Counted from the stretch's first letter, positions 11,451-23,069 are shown. The stretch: DNA of 64,000 bases from Tomocerus qinae (GCA_020055645.1 CM034546.1:58714001-58778000); one strand, 5' to 3'. Program-made: numbers and translations. The notes: a model not told the origin generated them from the letters alone.

Positions 11451-11800
11451 CTACGTTACGTAGGTTAAAGTTGGTATGCACATCACCAGAAAATAAAACA
11501 TCAAACAATATACAATGTAACAGGCTAAAAAACTATAATACCATAGCTAATTTATTAGAAGTGTAAATAACGCAAAAATCAGTCAATTATAATCAATCAA
11601 TCATAAGAAATTAAACAACATCAACAAATTCGAAGTAGGGAGTAGACTTATGAAGTAATATTCAGAAAATAACATTAGAAATCCATTAATCTATAAAATA
11701 TAATCAACAAGTACATCAAAATCAATATAATTATTATAAAATGTGGAAACATTATTGGAATCTAGATATCATACAAAAATTATTGAGGCATTTTCATATA
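11451..11800. other. Downstream flank of proline-rich gene 2
   Basis: Duplicated 3' spacer, colinear with 7471-7814. No independent gene seen. Confidence 0.5.
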
Positions 11801-13135
11801 TTACATCCATTCAGGGGCGCAGAAAAACTCTGGACAGTCGTCTCTTCTGTAAATGGGGTACAATCTGCCGTCGACTGAACTTCTGAAATGGCCCCAAGGA
11901 TAGATGGAGGGTGGCAGATCAAAAGGAATCGGTTGCCGACGCTGCATTGATACCGGGACTTCGTTAGAGTTCGGATCCATTTGGGGTGAAGCCTCCATCC
12001 GAGGAGCGTCTGGCGGTGGTGGGTAATGTGGTGGAGGGAAAGGTGCTGCTGGAGATTCTTGACTACGTGGCTGGGGCCTGTCCATCCGACGTCGTTGTGC
12101 AGATGGTTGAATTTCAATTGGCAGTGGAGGTCTAGCTAGTAAAGATCCTGATTGTCGTCTTTGAAAACTAGGTCGAGGGTCATCCATTTGAGATCCAGTT
12201 AGAGATTGTTGAAAACTTGGTCGGAGCCGGGTCATTCCAAATGGAGACTCAGTTGGAGATCGTGGAAAATTTAGTCGAGACATACCAATTGGAGATTCAT
12301 TTGGAGATCTTGAAAAACTTGGTCGAGGCTCATCCATAAGAGTTCTTGTTGGAGATTGTTGAAAACTTGGTCGGAGCATACCAAATGGAGATCCAGGTGG
12401 TGCACGTTGAAAATTTGGTCGGGATCGGACCATACCTAATGGAGGTTCAGGTAAGGCTCGTGGAAAACTTGGTCTGGGCATATCCATGTGAGATCCAGAT
12501 GAAGCTCGTCGAAAACTTGGTCGAGGCTCATCCATTTGAGATCCAGTTGGAGATTGTTGAAAACTTGGTCGGTGCAGGGGAAAATCAATTGGAGACTCAG
12601 TTGGAGATCGCGGAAAATTTAGTCGAGACATACCAATTGGAGATTCAGTTGTAGATCGTTGAAAACTTGTTTGGAGCATACCAAATGGAGATCCAGGTGA
12701 AGCACGTTGAAAACTTGGTCGGGGCTGGGGCATACCAAATGGAGACTCAGTGGGAGATCGTGGATAACTTGATCGAGGCAAACCAATTTGAGATCCAGGT
12801 AAAGATGGTTGAAAGCCCGGTCGAGGTCCAGCCATCTGAGGTCGTCCAGTAGACCATGGATACAATTGAGACCCAGCCAACGGAGATTCTGATGGATTTC
12901 TTCGGATTGGTTGATGCCCGTCCACCGGAGATAAAGATGGTTGAAAACCTGGTTGGGGTCCAGCCATCTGAGGTCGTCCAGTAGACCATGGATACAATTG
13001 AGACCCAGCCAACGGAGATTCTAATGGATATCTTCGAATTGGTCGATGCACGCCCACCGGAGATAAAGATGGTTGAAAGTGTAGTCGGTTTGACATAGTC
13101 ACTATAACAATACAAATCAACACAAAAATTAACAT
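11801..13135 (-). CDS. Proline-rich tandem-repeat protein 2 (large exon)
   Basis: A frame of 444 residues from the ATG at 13135. It opens with a hydrophobic segment (MLIFVLICIVIVTM), then two ~43-residue repeats containing PLAGSQLYPWSTGRPQMAG, then about a dozen diverged 16-residue repeats of the RPSFQRSPTESPIGM type. It closes with PPHYPPPPDAPRM and the shared module YPWGHFRSSVDGRLYPIYRR DDCPEFFCAPEWM. It lacks the long PPPNFPP array of paralogue 1, so the array expanded or contracted after duplication. RRAS and RSPTESP motifs could be kinase targets, but that is speculation. The frame extends upstream of the ATG to a good acceptor (CTGTAG) that would join in phase to the exon at 13383-13494. 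Confidence 0.7.
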   Translation of the reverse strand: MLIFVLICIVIVTMSNRLHFQPSLSPVGVHRPIRRYPLESPLAGSQLYPWSTGRPQMAGPQPGFQPSLSPVDGHQPIRRNPSESPLAGSQLYPWSTGRPQMAGPRPGFQPSLPGSQIGLPRSSYPRSPTESPFGMPQPRPSFQRASPGSPFGMLQTSFQRSTTESPIGMSRLNFPRSPTESPIDFPLHRPSFQQSPTGSQMDEPRPSFRRASSGSHMDMPRPSFPRALPEPPLGMVRSRPNFQRAPPGSPFGMLRPSFQQSPTRTLMDEPRPSFSRSPNESPIGMSRLNFPRSPTESPFGMTRLRPSFQQSLTGSQMDDPRPSFQRRQSGSLLARPPLPIEIQPSAQRRRMDRPQPRSQESPAAPFPPPHYPPPPDAPRMEASPQMDPNSNEVPVSMQRRQPIPFDLPPSIYPWGHFRSSVDGRLYPIYRRDDCPEFFCAPEWM

Positions 13136-13382
13136 TCTTGACACAGTCAATACAAAATCAATTAATATGTGATAGTATACCCCTACAGATATTAAATACT
13201 TGTTATGGTAATGTATAATAAATTAATTGATGGTTATTTATAACAACAGGATTTACGCTATTACAGCAGCACATATATAATTTAACTGAAAGAATACTGA
13301 AAATACTGGATAATTCAAGTCAGTCTCAAATGAAAAGTTAAGAATTCAATAGTGAAAATAAATTTACAGATCAAGTACTTAC

Positions 13383-13494
13383 CAAAGGAAAAGAATCCGG
13401 AAAATATTCGAAACAGCCACAAAGGTTCCTCGAAAAGACTTAGGATGTCAATTTCCCTGCAGTGTCCCAAGATGATGTATCTCAAAGGTAATCC
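13383..13494 (-). CDS. Candidate upstream exon of proline-rich gene 2
   Basis: Minus-strand borders are CTTCCAG and GTAAGTACTT. It encodes GLPLRYIILGHCREIDILSL then FEEPLWLFRIFSGFFSF, ending one base into a codon. That phase fits the acceptor CTGTAG upstream of the large exon and would give an in-frame join through VYYHILIDFVLT. Confidence 0.5.
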
Positions 13495-14660
13495 CTGGAA
13501 GAAAAGAAATACAAATATATTTATTTTAATAAACGTGCAAAAATGATATTTATAACGATTAAGAATATTCATGCCTATCCGTTATTTCACAAGAATGTAA
13601 AAATAAATATTATCAAAACAACGATTTCAAACAAATAGGGTTAAATATCTGTACACCTTACACATATCACTTTGTTAAATAATACTATCATACAAAATAA
13701 CCATGAAAAAGTACCTATCTTGAAATACCAGAAAATTATCCGTCTACTTAGGAGTAACAATTGGAGCAATTTAAAAGCTTTCTATGTTAAAATATTTGAC
13801 TTACAAGAAAGTGATGTCCAAAAGATTCCTCAAATGTTTCCAAATACAGCAGCCTTGTTCCAAGTCCGGCAGCAGTCGCTCGTGTGACCCTTTTAAGAGG
13901 AATAAATACTAAAAATATAAAATTATTAATAATAACATTATTGGCCCTCAACAGTTTACTTATTGACTTATTACTTTTGTTTTCCATGCTTTAAACAAAA
14001 AGCTCCACCGAAAAATTCTTGACTAGAGATAGTGTATAGAATTTTTTTTACCTTTTTATCTCCAATGAAGAAAACCTCAACGAAGAAGCTCGGACAGAAT
14101 TAAAAGTAGTGGACGAGTGAGGTTGCAGATCTAAAAAGAAATACTAGAATAAATTATGTATTCTCCGTCATAAATTTATTAGAAATAACCAACTAAAATT
14201 AATAAATTTGATGTATAAATGTTTTACTTGTCCACCAAAATAAGAAAAACTACAAAAAGGCCAATGATGTAGCTTGTAGTCACGGTTTACTCGCACAAGT
14301 GATATTATTGCCAATCGCAGCCAAGCCGAGCTGATGTCCTTTCGAAACGACGAGCTAGTCAAGAATGAGATGGAAACGAGGATTGCAGCAATAATTATAC
14401 TGCCGATGAGTTTTACAAAATGGAGACCCAGTGAAGTGAAGTCACACACCTGGTGATCCTTTGTTCAAAAACATGAATGTAACCTTTGGACTTTGCACTT
14501 AGACTTTGGACTTTGGCTTTGGGCAAAATAAAATATTTCTTTGTCTTTTTAGCAGTTACACAGCAGTCAAGACATTGGACTTGCTTGGTAGCACCAGCCT
14601 GTGATTCTAATATTTTATTAAATGTTAACACCACCCACCCTGCAGGGGACGCTCTAAAAT
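13495..14660 (-). other. Probable 5' leader exons and promoter of unit 2
   Basis: Colinear with 9961-10690. A 14228-14449 block has an open frame with a strongly hydrophobic run (LIGSIIIAAILVSISFL) and ends at a GTAAAACATT donor, but it has no ATG and is not preserved in the other two copies. A CTTTGGACTT repeat lies at 14485-14524. Confidence 0.4.
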
Positions 14661-15239
14661 ATTAAAATTAATTGCTATACAGGTATGATATTATTAGCGA
14701 ATATACTATATACAATAATGTACATATCAAGAGGGGGGATGGGGGAGAGTTTGCAGACCCTCGTACACTTTGTACTCATTTGCATAATATGTATATTGTA
14801 TATAAATCAGCAAATTATGCAAATTATTTAGTACAAAGCACAAAATGGTTTGGGATGATATTTTGGACTTTGCCCGTTGGAATTATACACTACCACATTA
14901 GCAACCAGTATTACATTATTTGCATATTATGCTAACATTATTTGAGTGCAAAGTCTATTTTAATTGGACTTAAGCAATAGTTTGATTGGACTTTTTGGGA
15001 CATGTCATCGGTAGGTGGAAAGTAGAAATTAGCTTACGCCGCCGAATAGAAAATGGCATACGTCGAAGTTGAAATGTTGAAAATAACCGAAGCCGAGGTG
15101 AAATTATTAGCCCAGGCCGAATTTGATGTAAATATAACCTTCGAAGCATAAATTGCTGAACTGCCCTTCTTGTTTCATGCATTAAGGCTATTTCGTAGAT
15201 AAATAAAAAATGCATTGAGGCTAAATCGTTCCTCAAGGG
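14661..15239. other. Spacer between units 2 and 3
   Basis: Contains a short G-run block near 14730 and a stretch at 15030-15130 with repeated 'gccgaa/gtcgaag' triplets. Nothing is recognised as a gene. Confidence 0.45.
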
Positions 15240-15400
15240 ACGATAATTATATACATAATGGGATCTGGTAAAAACACCTCCTTCAACAGTCTAAGGATTC
15301 CGTAAGATGTACCCATGACCTACAACTGCAGCTTCCGTGACGAATATATAGCTGTCAAGCCTCAAAAGCCTTCTCGGTATCAAATAATGAAATTATGTCC
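15240..15400 (-). pseudogene. Relic of the 739-1068 ORF
   Basis: 'Tgggatctgg', 'gatgtaccca', 'gcagcttccgtgacgaatat' and neighbouring blocks match 780-880 in order and strand, with indels. As at the left end of the window, it sits head-to-head with gustatory-receptor sequence, so one ancestral block was copied. Confidence 0.65.
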
Positions 15401-15499
15401 TTATCTCTAAGACAAAGAAATGTGATGAGTTTTGATTTTAATAAATCATATAATTACATTAGTATTTCCAAGTCATTATAAATTATTATACTAGTTTGC

Positions 15500-15870
15500 A
15501 TGAACCTAGATATGGAATATTAATTATGATCATTTTTGTAGACGATTGGCGTCCTCCTCATATGTGTTTGTAATGGTTCAGTTTATATAAAATTGCGCCT
15601 ACCCAAACTTCAGACAGATTCAGCGCCTAACGTACAAAATCTAATATGTCAATCTATAAAATGTTTTTAAACGCATAATTGAGTATGCCGTGCGTATTAC
15701 AGTGACGGATTTTTAAATTCGGTAATAAATCAGTATTCTTTCTTGATATACAGTTAACGATAAACAATTAAAGACATTTTGAAGTTTTAAACATGCCCAT
15801 TGTATGCTTGAGTAAATAACTACTCTGTAAACCATATTTATGAAACTTAAGTAGTTTTATACTATGTAAT
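15500..15870 (+). pseudogene. Gustatory receptor 3'-end relic, copy 3
   Basis: 'Ttttgtagacgattggcgtcctcctcat' style sequence matches the acceptor and start of the receptor's last exon (TISVLLTYV) but the frame is lost. The following 'gtattacagtgacggattt' block matches relic 1. Confidence 0.65.
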
Positions 15871-16227
15871 GTACTATACTATGTAGCTATATACTATGTG
15901 ATGCAGCAGCAGGTTAGAGCAGGTATGCGCATCGCCAGAAAATTAAACACCAAACAATATGCAATGTAACATGCTAAAAAATTATAATAGCACAGATAAT
16001 TTATTAGAAGTGTAAATAAGGCATCAATCAGTTGTTAATCATCATCAACCATTATAAATCAACAAATTAGAAGTAAGTATTGTAACTATAGTGTAATACT
16101 CAGAAAATTATATTAGAAATTCATTAGTCAACAAAATATAATCAAATCAAAATCAATACTATTATTATAAAATGTGAGAACATTGAAATCAAGATATCAT
16201 ACAAAGGCTATCGAGGCCTTTTCTATA
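15871..16227. other. Downstream flank of proline-rich gene 3
   Basis: Duplicated 3' spacer, colinear with 7471-7814 and 11451-11800. Confidence 0.5.
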
Positions 16228-17526
16228 TTACATCCATTCTGGGCCGAGGAATAATTCTGGACAATCGTCTCTTCTGTAAATGGCGTAAAATTTCCCGTCG
16301 ATTGTATTTCTGAAATGGCTACAAGGATAGATGGACGGTAGCAAATCAAAAGGAATCGGTTGTTGACTTTGCATTGATACCGTGACGTCATTAGAGTTCG
16401 GATCTAGTTGGGATGAAGCTTCCATCCGAGGAGCGTCTGTAGGTGGTGGAAAATGTGGTGGAGGGCAAGCCACATGAGGTGCTATTGGAGATGCTTGACT
16501 ACGTTGTGCAGATGGTTGAATTGACAGTGGAGGTCCAGCTTGTAGAGATTCTGATTGGCGTCTTTGAAAACTTGGCCGAGGCATACCAATTGGAAGTTCA
16601 GGTGAAGCTCGTCGAAATCTTGGTCGAGGCATACCAATAGGAAATTCAGGTGAAGCGCGTCGTAAATTTGGTCTAGGGATACTAATTGGAAGTCCGGATG
16701 AAGCTCGCCGAAAAAATGGTCTAGGCTCACCAATTGGCGATTCAGTTGAAGATCGTCGAAAACTAGGTCGAGGCTCACCAATTGGAAGTTCAGGTGAAGC
16801 TCGTCGAAAACTTGGTCGAGCCATACCAATTGGAGTTTCAGATGAAGCCCGTCGAAAACTTTTCTGGGGCATTCCAATTGGAGTTTCAGATGAAGCTCGT
16901 TGAAAACTTGGTCGAGGCATACCAATTGAAAGTTCAGGTGAAGCTCGTCGAAAACTTGGTCGAGGCATACCAATTGGAAGTTCAGGTGAAGCGCGTCGTA
17001 AATTTGGTCTATGTATACTAATTGGAGGTCCGGATGAAGCTCGCCGAAAAAATGGTCTAGGCTCACCAATTGGCGATTCAGTAGGAGATCGTTGAAAACT
17101 TTGTCGAGGCTCACCAATTGGAGTTTCAGTTGGAGATCGTGGAAAGTTTGATCGAGCCATACCAATTGGAGTTTCAGTTGGAGATCGTGGAAAGCTTGAT
17201 CGAGCCATACCAATTGGAGTTTCAGATGTAGCTCGTCGAAAACTCGGTCGAGACTCACCAATTGGAGATTCAGGTGCAGATCGTGGAAATCTTGGTTGAG
17301 GTATACCAATTGGAGATCCAGGTAAATATGGTTGAAAACCTGGTCGGGGTCTAGCCATCCGAGGTCGTGCTGTATACCATCGATACAATTGAGACCCAGC
17401 CAATGGAGATTCTGATTGACATCTTTGAATTGGTAGAGGCCGGTCCATTATATATAAAGATGGTTGAAAGCGTGGTTGGTGTGACAGGATTACTACTATA
17501 ACACAAACTAACAATAGTTGGCACAC
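16228..17526 (-). CDS. Proline-rich tandem-repeat protein 3 (large exon)
   Basis: An open frame of about 432 codons with the same architecture: hydrophobic start (LLLVCVIVVIL), a PLAGSQLYRWYTARPRMARP segment, then about 17 tandem 16-residue repeats (PRPSFRRASPELPIGM and variants). Next come PPHFPPPTDAPRM and the C-terminal module YPCSHFRNTIDGKFYAIYRR DDCPELFLGPEWM. The ATG used in paralogues 1 and 2 is missing here; that position reads GTG/other codons. The start must therefore come from an upstream exon, or this copy is decaying. The body has no internal stop. Confidence 0.6.
   Translation of the reverse strand: MCQLLLVCVIVVILSHQPRFQPSLYIMDRPLPIQRCQSESPLAGSQLYRWYTARPRMARPRPGFQPYLPGSPIGIPQPRFPRSAPESPIGESRPSFRRATSETPIGMARSSFPRSPTETPIGMARSNFPRSPTETPIGEPRQSFQRSPTESPIGEPRPFFRRASSGPPISIHRPNLRRASPELPIGMPRPSFRRASPELSIGMPRPSFQRASSETPIGMPQKSFRRASSETPIGMARPSFRRASPELPIGEPRPSFRRSSTESPIGEPRPFFRRASSGLPISIPRPNLRRASPEFPIGMPRPRFRRASPELPIGMPRPSFQRRQSESLQAGPPLSIQPSAQRSQASPIAPHVACPPPHFPPPTDAPRMEASSQLDPNSNDVTVSMQSQQPIPFDLLPSIYPCSHFRNTIDGKFYAIYRRDDCPELFLGPEWM
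16600..17320. repeat. 48-bp coding minisatellite (RRASPELPIGMPRPSF class)
   Basis: About 15 units of 48 bp, each encoding 16 residues on the minus strand. The period equals that of the PPPNFPP array in paralogue 1 although the motif differs. Confidence 0.85.
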
Positions 17527-17752
17527 TCAATACAAACTCAATTAATATGCGGCAGCAATACATATACGTATTATGGTATTGTATAATAAATTAATTGATG
17601 ATTATTTATACAGTATTTTCGCTATTACAGCAACACAAAATTTAACTGAGAGAATACTGAAAATACTGGATAATTCAAGTCAATCTCAAATGCTAAGTTA
17701 AAATTTCAATATATTTGTGACAATAAATTTACAGTTACTATTAAGTACTTAC

Positions 17753-17862
17753 CAACGGAAAAGAATCCGGAAAATATTTGGAGCAGCCACAAAGGTTCCC
17801 CGAAAAGACTTAGGATGTCAACTTCTCTATGCAGTGGCCCGAGATACGCACAAATGTAGTCA
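17753..17862 (-). CDS. Candidate upstream exon of proline-rich gene 3
   Basis: Minus-strand borders are CTTCTAG and GTAAGTACTT. It encodes DYICAYLGPLHREVDILSLF then GEPLWLLQIFSGFFSV, conserved with units 1 and 2. No clear acceptor was found in front of the large exon in this copy. Confidence 0.4.
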
Positions 17863-19100
17863 CTAGAAGACAAGAATTGTATTTATTTTAATAAACGTGC
17901 AAATAATACTTAATATGATTGAGATATTGATGTCTGCATCGATTATTTCCAAGAATTTAAATATAAATATCGACAAACAACGATTTCTAACGAATACTGT
18001 GTTAAATGCACATACGCTGTTAAATAATACTACAACTATTAAAAGGTATCTAGGAAATAGTAGAAAATTATCCGTCTACCTAGGAGTGAAAATTGTTGCA
18101 ATTTACAAACTTTTCATGTTGAAATACTTGGTGTTACTTACACGAAATAAATCCAGAGAGAACGCCAAAGAATAGTTTACAATTCTTAAAGTGGAATGTT
18201 GTGATGTCGAAAAGATTCCTCAAATGTTACAAATACAGCAGCCTAGTTTAAAAGTACGGAAGCAGTCACTTGTGAAGGATTTGTGACCTTTAAGAGGAAT
18301 AAATACTAAAAATAGAAAATTAATAATAATAATAATATTAGGACTCAGCAGTTTACTTATTGACTTATTACTTTTGTATTCCATGCTTGAAACAACAAGT
18401 TCCACCGCAAAATTCTTGACTAGAGATAGTGTATAGAAATTTTTACCTTTTTATCTCCAATCGTGAATGAAGAAAACCTCAACGAAGAATCACGGACAGA
18501 ATTAAAAAGGGTGGATAAGCGAGGTTGCAGATCTAAAAAGAAATAGAAGAAATTATTTATAACCCGTCATTTATTTGAAATAATAACCAACTAAAGTTAA
18601 TAAATATTTGAAATGTTGAATGTTTTACCTGAACCAAAATAAGAAGAATTACAAGGCCAAACTATTTGGCGGGTAGTCAAGGTTTACTAGTATAGTAGTA
18701 GTGATATTATCGCAAATCGCAAGCAAGCCGAGCTCGAGTTGATGTCCATTCAAAACGACCAAATAGTCGAAAATGATATGGAATGATGGAAATGAGGATT
18801 ACTGCAAACAATTACGATGAGTTTTTTTAAAATGGAGACCCAACCCAGTGAAGTGACACACTTGGTGATTCTTTGTTCAATAAATATGAATACTTGGACT
18901 TTGGACTTCAGCTTTGGACTTCAGCTTTGGACTTTGACTTTGACTTTTGACTTCGACTTTGGACTTCGATATAATATAATATTTCTTATATAAAGTGTGT
19001 ATAATATAATATTTCTTTGTCTTCCTAGCGGCGGTTACAAACAAGTATCTTCTAAGATGTAAAAATATGCAAATATTTCCCACCCTTTCTCTAGAATTCA
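17863..19100 (-). other. Probable 5' leader exons and promoter of unit 3
   Basis: Colinear with 13495-14660. The CTTTGGACTT repeat has expanded to 18895-18970. No conserved coding frame. Confidence 0.4.
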
Positions 19101-20223
19101 AATTGGTTGGAAGTTCTAGTGACTATGTTGCATCTTATAATGCCCCGGTAATCTCCATATTCAAGACTAGCATGCGCGTGCCTGGTTATTATTATTATTT
19201 TGGATTTAGGATTTAGCAAATATAAATTCAATAGGACAAAGGACATTTGCAGTTGCCAAGAGTTATCGGCAATAAAGTATTGAAGATTTCTAAAAGCCTT
19301 TATGTTTATGGAAATTCCACGGGTCTAATTTTAATATTTGAACAACAGTTATTACAACATTGAAGACATTGGACTGCTGGTGATTGCTTTATAACAAATG
19401 TAATAATTACGATTTCAGTTATGTGAGAATTCCGTTAATGGGAAGAGATGAATCGTGACATTACTTAGATTGAAATTTAAAACTGGAAAACTAACGTCTT
19501 AAATATTGTGGAATCCCCTTCATCGTCGTTTTTTGTCTTAACTTTCTTTTCATTTGCGTGTAAAATGATGAGGATAACCTAGACACATCCATAGGCTAAT
19601 CCACATCAAATTATTATCGATGTATAATACCAATAGGTACAATTACTAAAACCTTGATTCATTATGAACTTCAATTTGATTCATATCATGGCGAAGTAAT
19701 CTTCCATAAATGTCTATAAATATTCTATAGTGACAGTAATGGGATTTTAATAGCGCAAACAAAGTATGCACAGGAATGCACATAGAATGATAACATAAGC
19801 GTGAAACAAAAAGACGGTCATTTCAACGTCACATTTGACAATGAAGTATATAATTTAATAATTTTGTCATATTGCGTAACCTTAGATTGACAGCGAACAG
19901 CAGCAATTATAGCAAAAGCGCAATTAAGAGATTAAAATAATATGCACTTTCAGTTGTCGATCTCCTCACCCTATCTAAACAGTAATACATGTACTAAGAT
20001 TTGGGGATTTATAAGACAAATTTTAATTTATTAATCGTAAATAATTATTAATGAGTTATGACACTAACTGATGAATTGAGCACTTTTAAATCAAAATAAG
20101 ATAAGATAATGAAATTCGATAAACAGTAAATTAAAATTAAGTGAGTATAATATTAAGTTATAATACACTTTATAGTTGGCTGCTTTATAGAGTAAACTGG
20201 GTTGATTAGTTGTCTACATAGCC
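19101..20223. other. Spacer downstream of P450 gene A
   Basis: No gene seen. The part at 19880-19970 ('atatgcactttcagttgt') is shared with 23325-23410, the downstream flank of gene B, and so belongs to the duplicated P450 unit. Confidence 0.55.
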
Positions 20224-22315
20224 CTACCTCTTGGAAAATATCACTTTGTGAGAGATTGGCGAAAGCGTCATACCATTAATATACCCAAGTCTAGGAAATG
20301 GCTCGTTTGGATCAAATTCAACTTTGAATGACTGGAATAATGTTATTGTAAAAAGAAATAATTCGTTTTTAGCCAAAGATTCACCTGGACATACTCTCCG
20401 CCCAATGGAGAAGGAAGTTATAGGTTGGTGGGTAACAATTTCCAATTCGCCTGCTTCGTTTAAAAATCTTTCAGGTCGGAACTTTTCAGGATCTCCCCAC
20501 ACGTCAGTGTCATGAGAAATGCCGTATAGGTTAGCAATCACCAACGTGCCTTTGGGAATTAAATATTCATGAAATTTGACATCTTCGACAGCTTCGTGAA
20601 GAACTCCAACAGGTCCTATGACAGAAAACCTCAGAACTTCCATTATCACTGCTTCAACATAAGGCAACCTAAAAATTACATATTTATTCAGATTTCAAAA
20701 AACTAATACTTAACCAGGAAGACTTGGTTTATTTTATTACCATTGTCGATCTTTTAATGAAGGCAGTTTTCCAGGTGGTAATTGTTTGGTAATGATATTA
20801 CTTAATTTGCTTTGTACTTGAGGATGATAGGCCATTAAATATATAAGCCACCTCAAAGTACAAGCTACTGTCTCCGTTCCGCCCAATAAAATGTCAAATA
20901 GGCAATGCTTTAAATTTTCCTCTAAAAATAATTAGAATATTGAGACGTAAAAATTAATTATAATTAATTAATAGTATTTCAGAAAATATTATAAATATCT
21001 GAATTTTCAAACACAAACATATTTTAATTACCTCCAATATTGTCAAAGAATGACGAGTTATTATCTGTTGTGGTTCTAATTTTTTGTAAATAGCAATCAA
21101 CGAAATCTCTTTGAATTCCTTCGTTATAAGTTTCCTTGTGACGATTAATTACTTCCTGAGCAAATTCCAATACATTGTTTACGCTAGCCATGACATATTT
21201 ATAGCCAGAAAGCCTAGGAAAAATCTTGGACCATTTTGGGAAATAAACGAATATCCCTTGGCCTGCGGCATTTGACATAATCCTTTAAAATATTCCAAAA
21301 GTTAACATGAATTTGCAAATAATTGTACATTCATAATAAAATAAAAATTTTCAAATCAATAAATAAAATTTTATTTTAAATTACAAAATTAAATTACACA
21401 ATTTTGGAGAATGGGAACATAAATCAGTTAAACTATTTGTTGTTTTAATTTTACCTGCCAAGGTTTTCTGTTGTTTTTAAAAAAGTCGGATCCTTCACTG
21501 AATATCTTTCTCCAGCAATAATACTCCACAAACAATTTATAATCGGTATGTTAAAAAGATTGTCGGTAGAAATTGTCTGCCCGCAGTTTTCTTTTAAATA
21601 TTCAATTAGTTCATTCGTTTCGTATAGAATTAAGTTTTCAATCGGTACTCCATTCCGGAAACCAGATTGAATGTATGAAAAGGCAAACCGACGCTGTTCT
21701 GTCCATTCTTTGCCAGATGTTCCGATTATTCCTATAAAGACATTACAGCATTTCCGAAATAATTTTTGAAAGCTAAGATGATTACCAGTTACCTCTGAGT
21801 ATTCCAGTTTGTGGCTCTTCCAAAAAGAGCAAATTAGGTCGACCACTTAAAGCAGGCAGATTGAATGCTTCCTTAGCAAGTCCATATTCATTAATAAACA
21901 CAGCTCTGATGAATTTAAAACAATCAATATGTTTTTTATCAGTAGCAAGCCCTTTTACATCATAAACATTCTCTATTGGTTTGGTATTTATAAGAATTGT
22001 TACTTTTTAGGCCCCAGATGGAGACCGATAATATCTCCGTACTTTTTTCTCATATTCATGACTGCCTTGTGAGGCTCCAAACCAACCTGAGCAAAATTCC
22101 CTATGAAGGGCCAACAAAAGGGACCTTTGTAAACCAAATTTCCAATTATTAGTATCCAAAACACAAATAGGCTTGTTAATTATTTACATTTTTGTATTTT
22201 TGATAAACAATTAACAATATGTCTCACCGGGAGGAAACGTTATAGACCTCCTTTGTAAAAACACAAAACAGAATAGTACAAGAGAAAATACAAGTGTTGA
22301 TAATTCAAATATCAT
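20224..22315 (-). CDS. Cytochrome P450 (CYP2 clan), tandem copy A
   Basis: Haem-thiolate monooxygenase expected to be anchored in the endoplasmic reticulum. Seven exons on the minus strand: 22228-22315, 22004-22124, 21793-21905, 21455-21731, 21032-21282, 20741-20921 and 20224-20668. They total 1476 nt (491 residues) with all phases agreeing. The start is the ATG at 22315, followed by a hydrophobic anchor (LVFSLVLFCFVFL), the FPPGP hinge, a C-helix WTEQRR, the I-helix GGTETV (E-T pair present), the K-helix EVLR, RPERF, and the haem loop FSIGRRVCPG with the cysteine ligand. Length and motif order are normal for CYP2-clan enzymes such as CYP15/CYP18/CYP305 relatives. The substrate cannot be told. 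A 491-residue twin lies ~1.3 kb upstream. Confidence 0.92.
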
Positions 22316-23048
22316 TGTAAGTCGACTACAAACAACCCAAGTTAAATACAACAAAATGTGGGTTTTTCTTTATTTCCAAACCTAATAGATTCTACAAAAT
22401 GTGTAATATACAATACTATTCACTTATTTTATGATGTTTTTGTTTCTGGTCCAATTCCAATACAATTTGTACTGCCAAAAATGTCTTCATTTCCACAAGG
22501 AATCCTACCTATCTAACAACCGATCCAAAATAAAAGGTTGGGTTGGGTTGGAAAGTTTGAATGTAGTAAAACAACAAAAATATCCCAATATCCCAGGCGA
22601 CCATGAAAAAGGTATTAGGCACAGCTTTCTTGCAAAGTTCAAGAGATTGATTGATAGGGAAATATTATTTGTTTGCAATGCAATGCAATGAAGAGTTATT
22701 TAAAATCTTTTATGGATGTAAGATGTAACACTATACCTACCAACATACATAAGAAACGCAGATGTTGTTTTACGTTGTACCAAACGACTTACTTATTTAC
22801 ATGAACCTGTTTGAATAAACATCCAGCAATTACGATTGTATTGTTATACTATTATATAATAGGTAATAAAGTTGCATATTTAATAAACTTCATGCTCTCC
22901 ATTTGCAATGAATTGCACTAATAGAAGAAAACATCACTGTACCTATAATGATGTTAATGTGATGTCAAGTCATGTATTGTATAAGGATGAGACTGAGTGG
23001 ATTTGCCGCAGGGAGTATACATTTACATGGGTAGGAATTTCAGTTTAC
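22316..23048. other. Upstream region of P450 A
   Basis: No gene. 22430-22720 is colinear with 26110-26360 upstream of copy B ('gtaaaacaacaaaaatat' and following), so the promoters were duplicated too. Confidence 0.55.
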
Positions 23049-23069
23049 GTTAGGTTAGGTTAGGTTAGG
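23049..23069 (+). repeat. Interstitial (TTAGG)4 telomere-like repeat
   Basis: Four perfect TTAGG units at 23050-23069. TTAGG is the usual arthropod telomere repeat. It sits in the junction between the two P450 copies. Confidence 0.8.

Noticed and set aside
14168..14449. 93-codon minus-strand ORF with a hydrophobic run
   Set aside because: No ATG and the frame is not kept in the homologous blocks of the other two units; treated as leader sequence.
16482..17309. 275-codon alternative minus-strand frame (LVSLDQVFDELHLN repeats), and a similar one at 8738-9349
   Set aside because: Frame-shifted shadow of the same repeat, without conserved ends. Overprinting cannot be excluded but nothing supports it.
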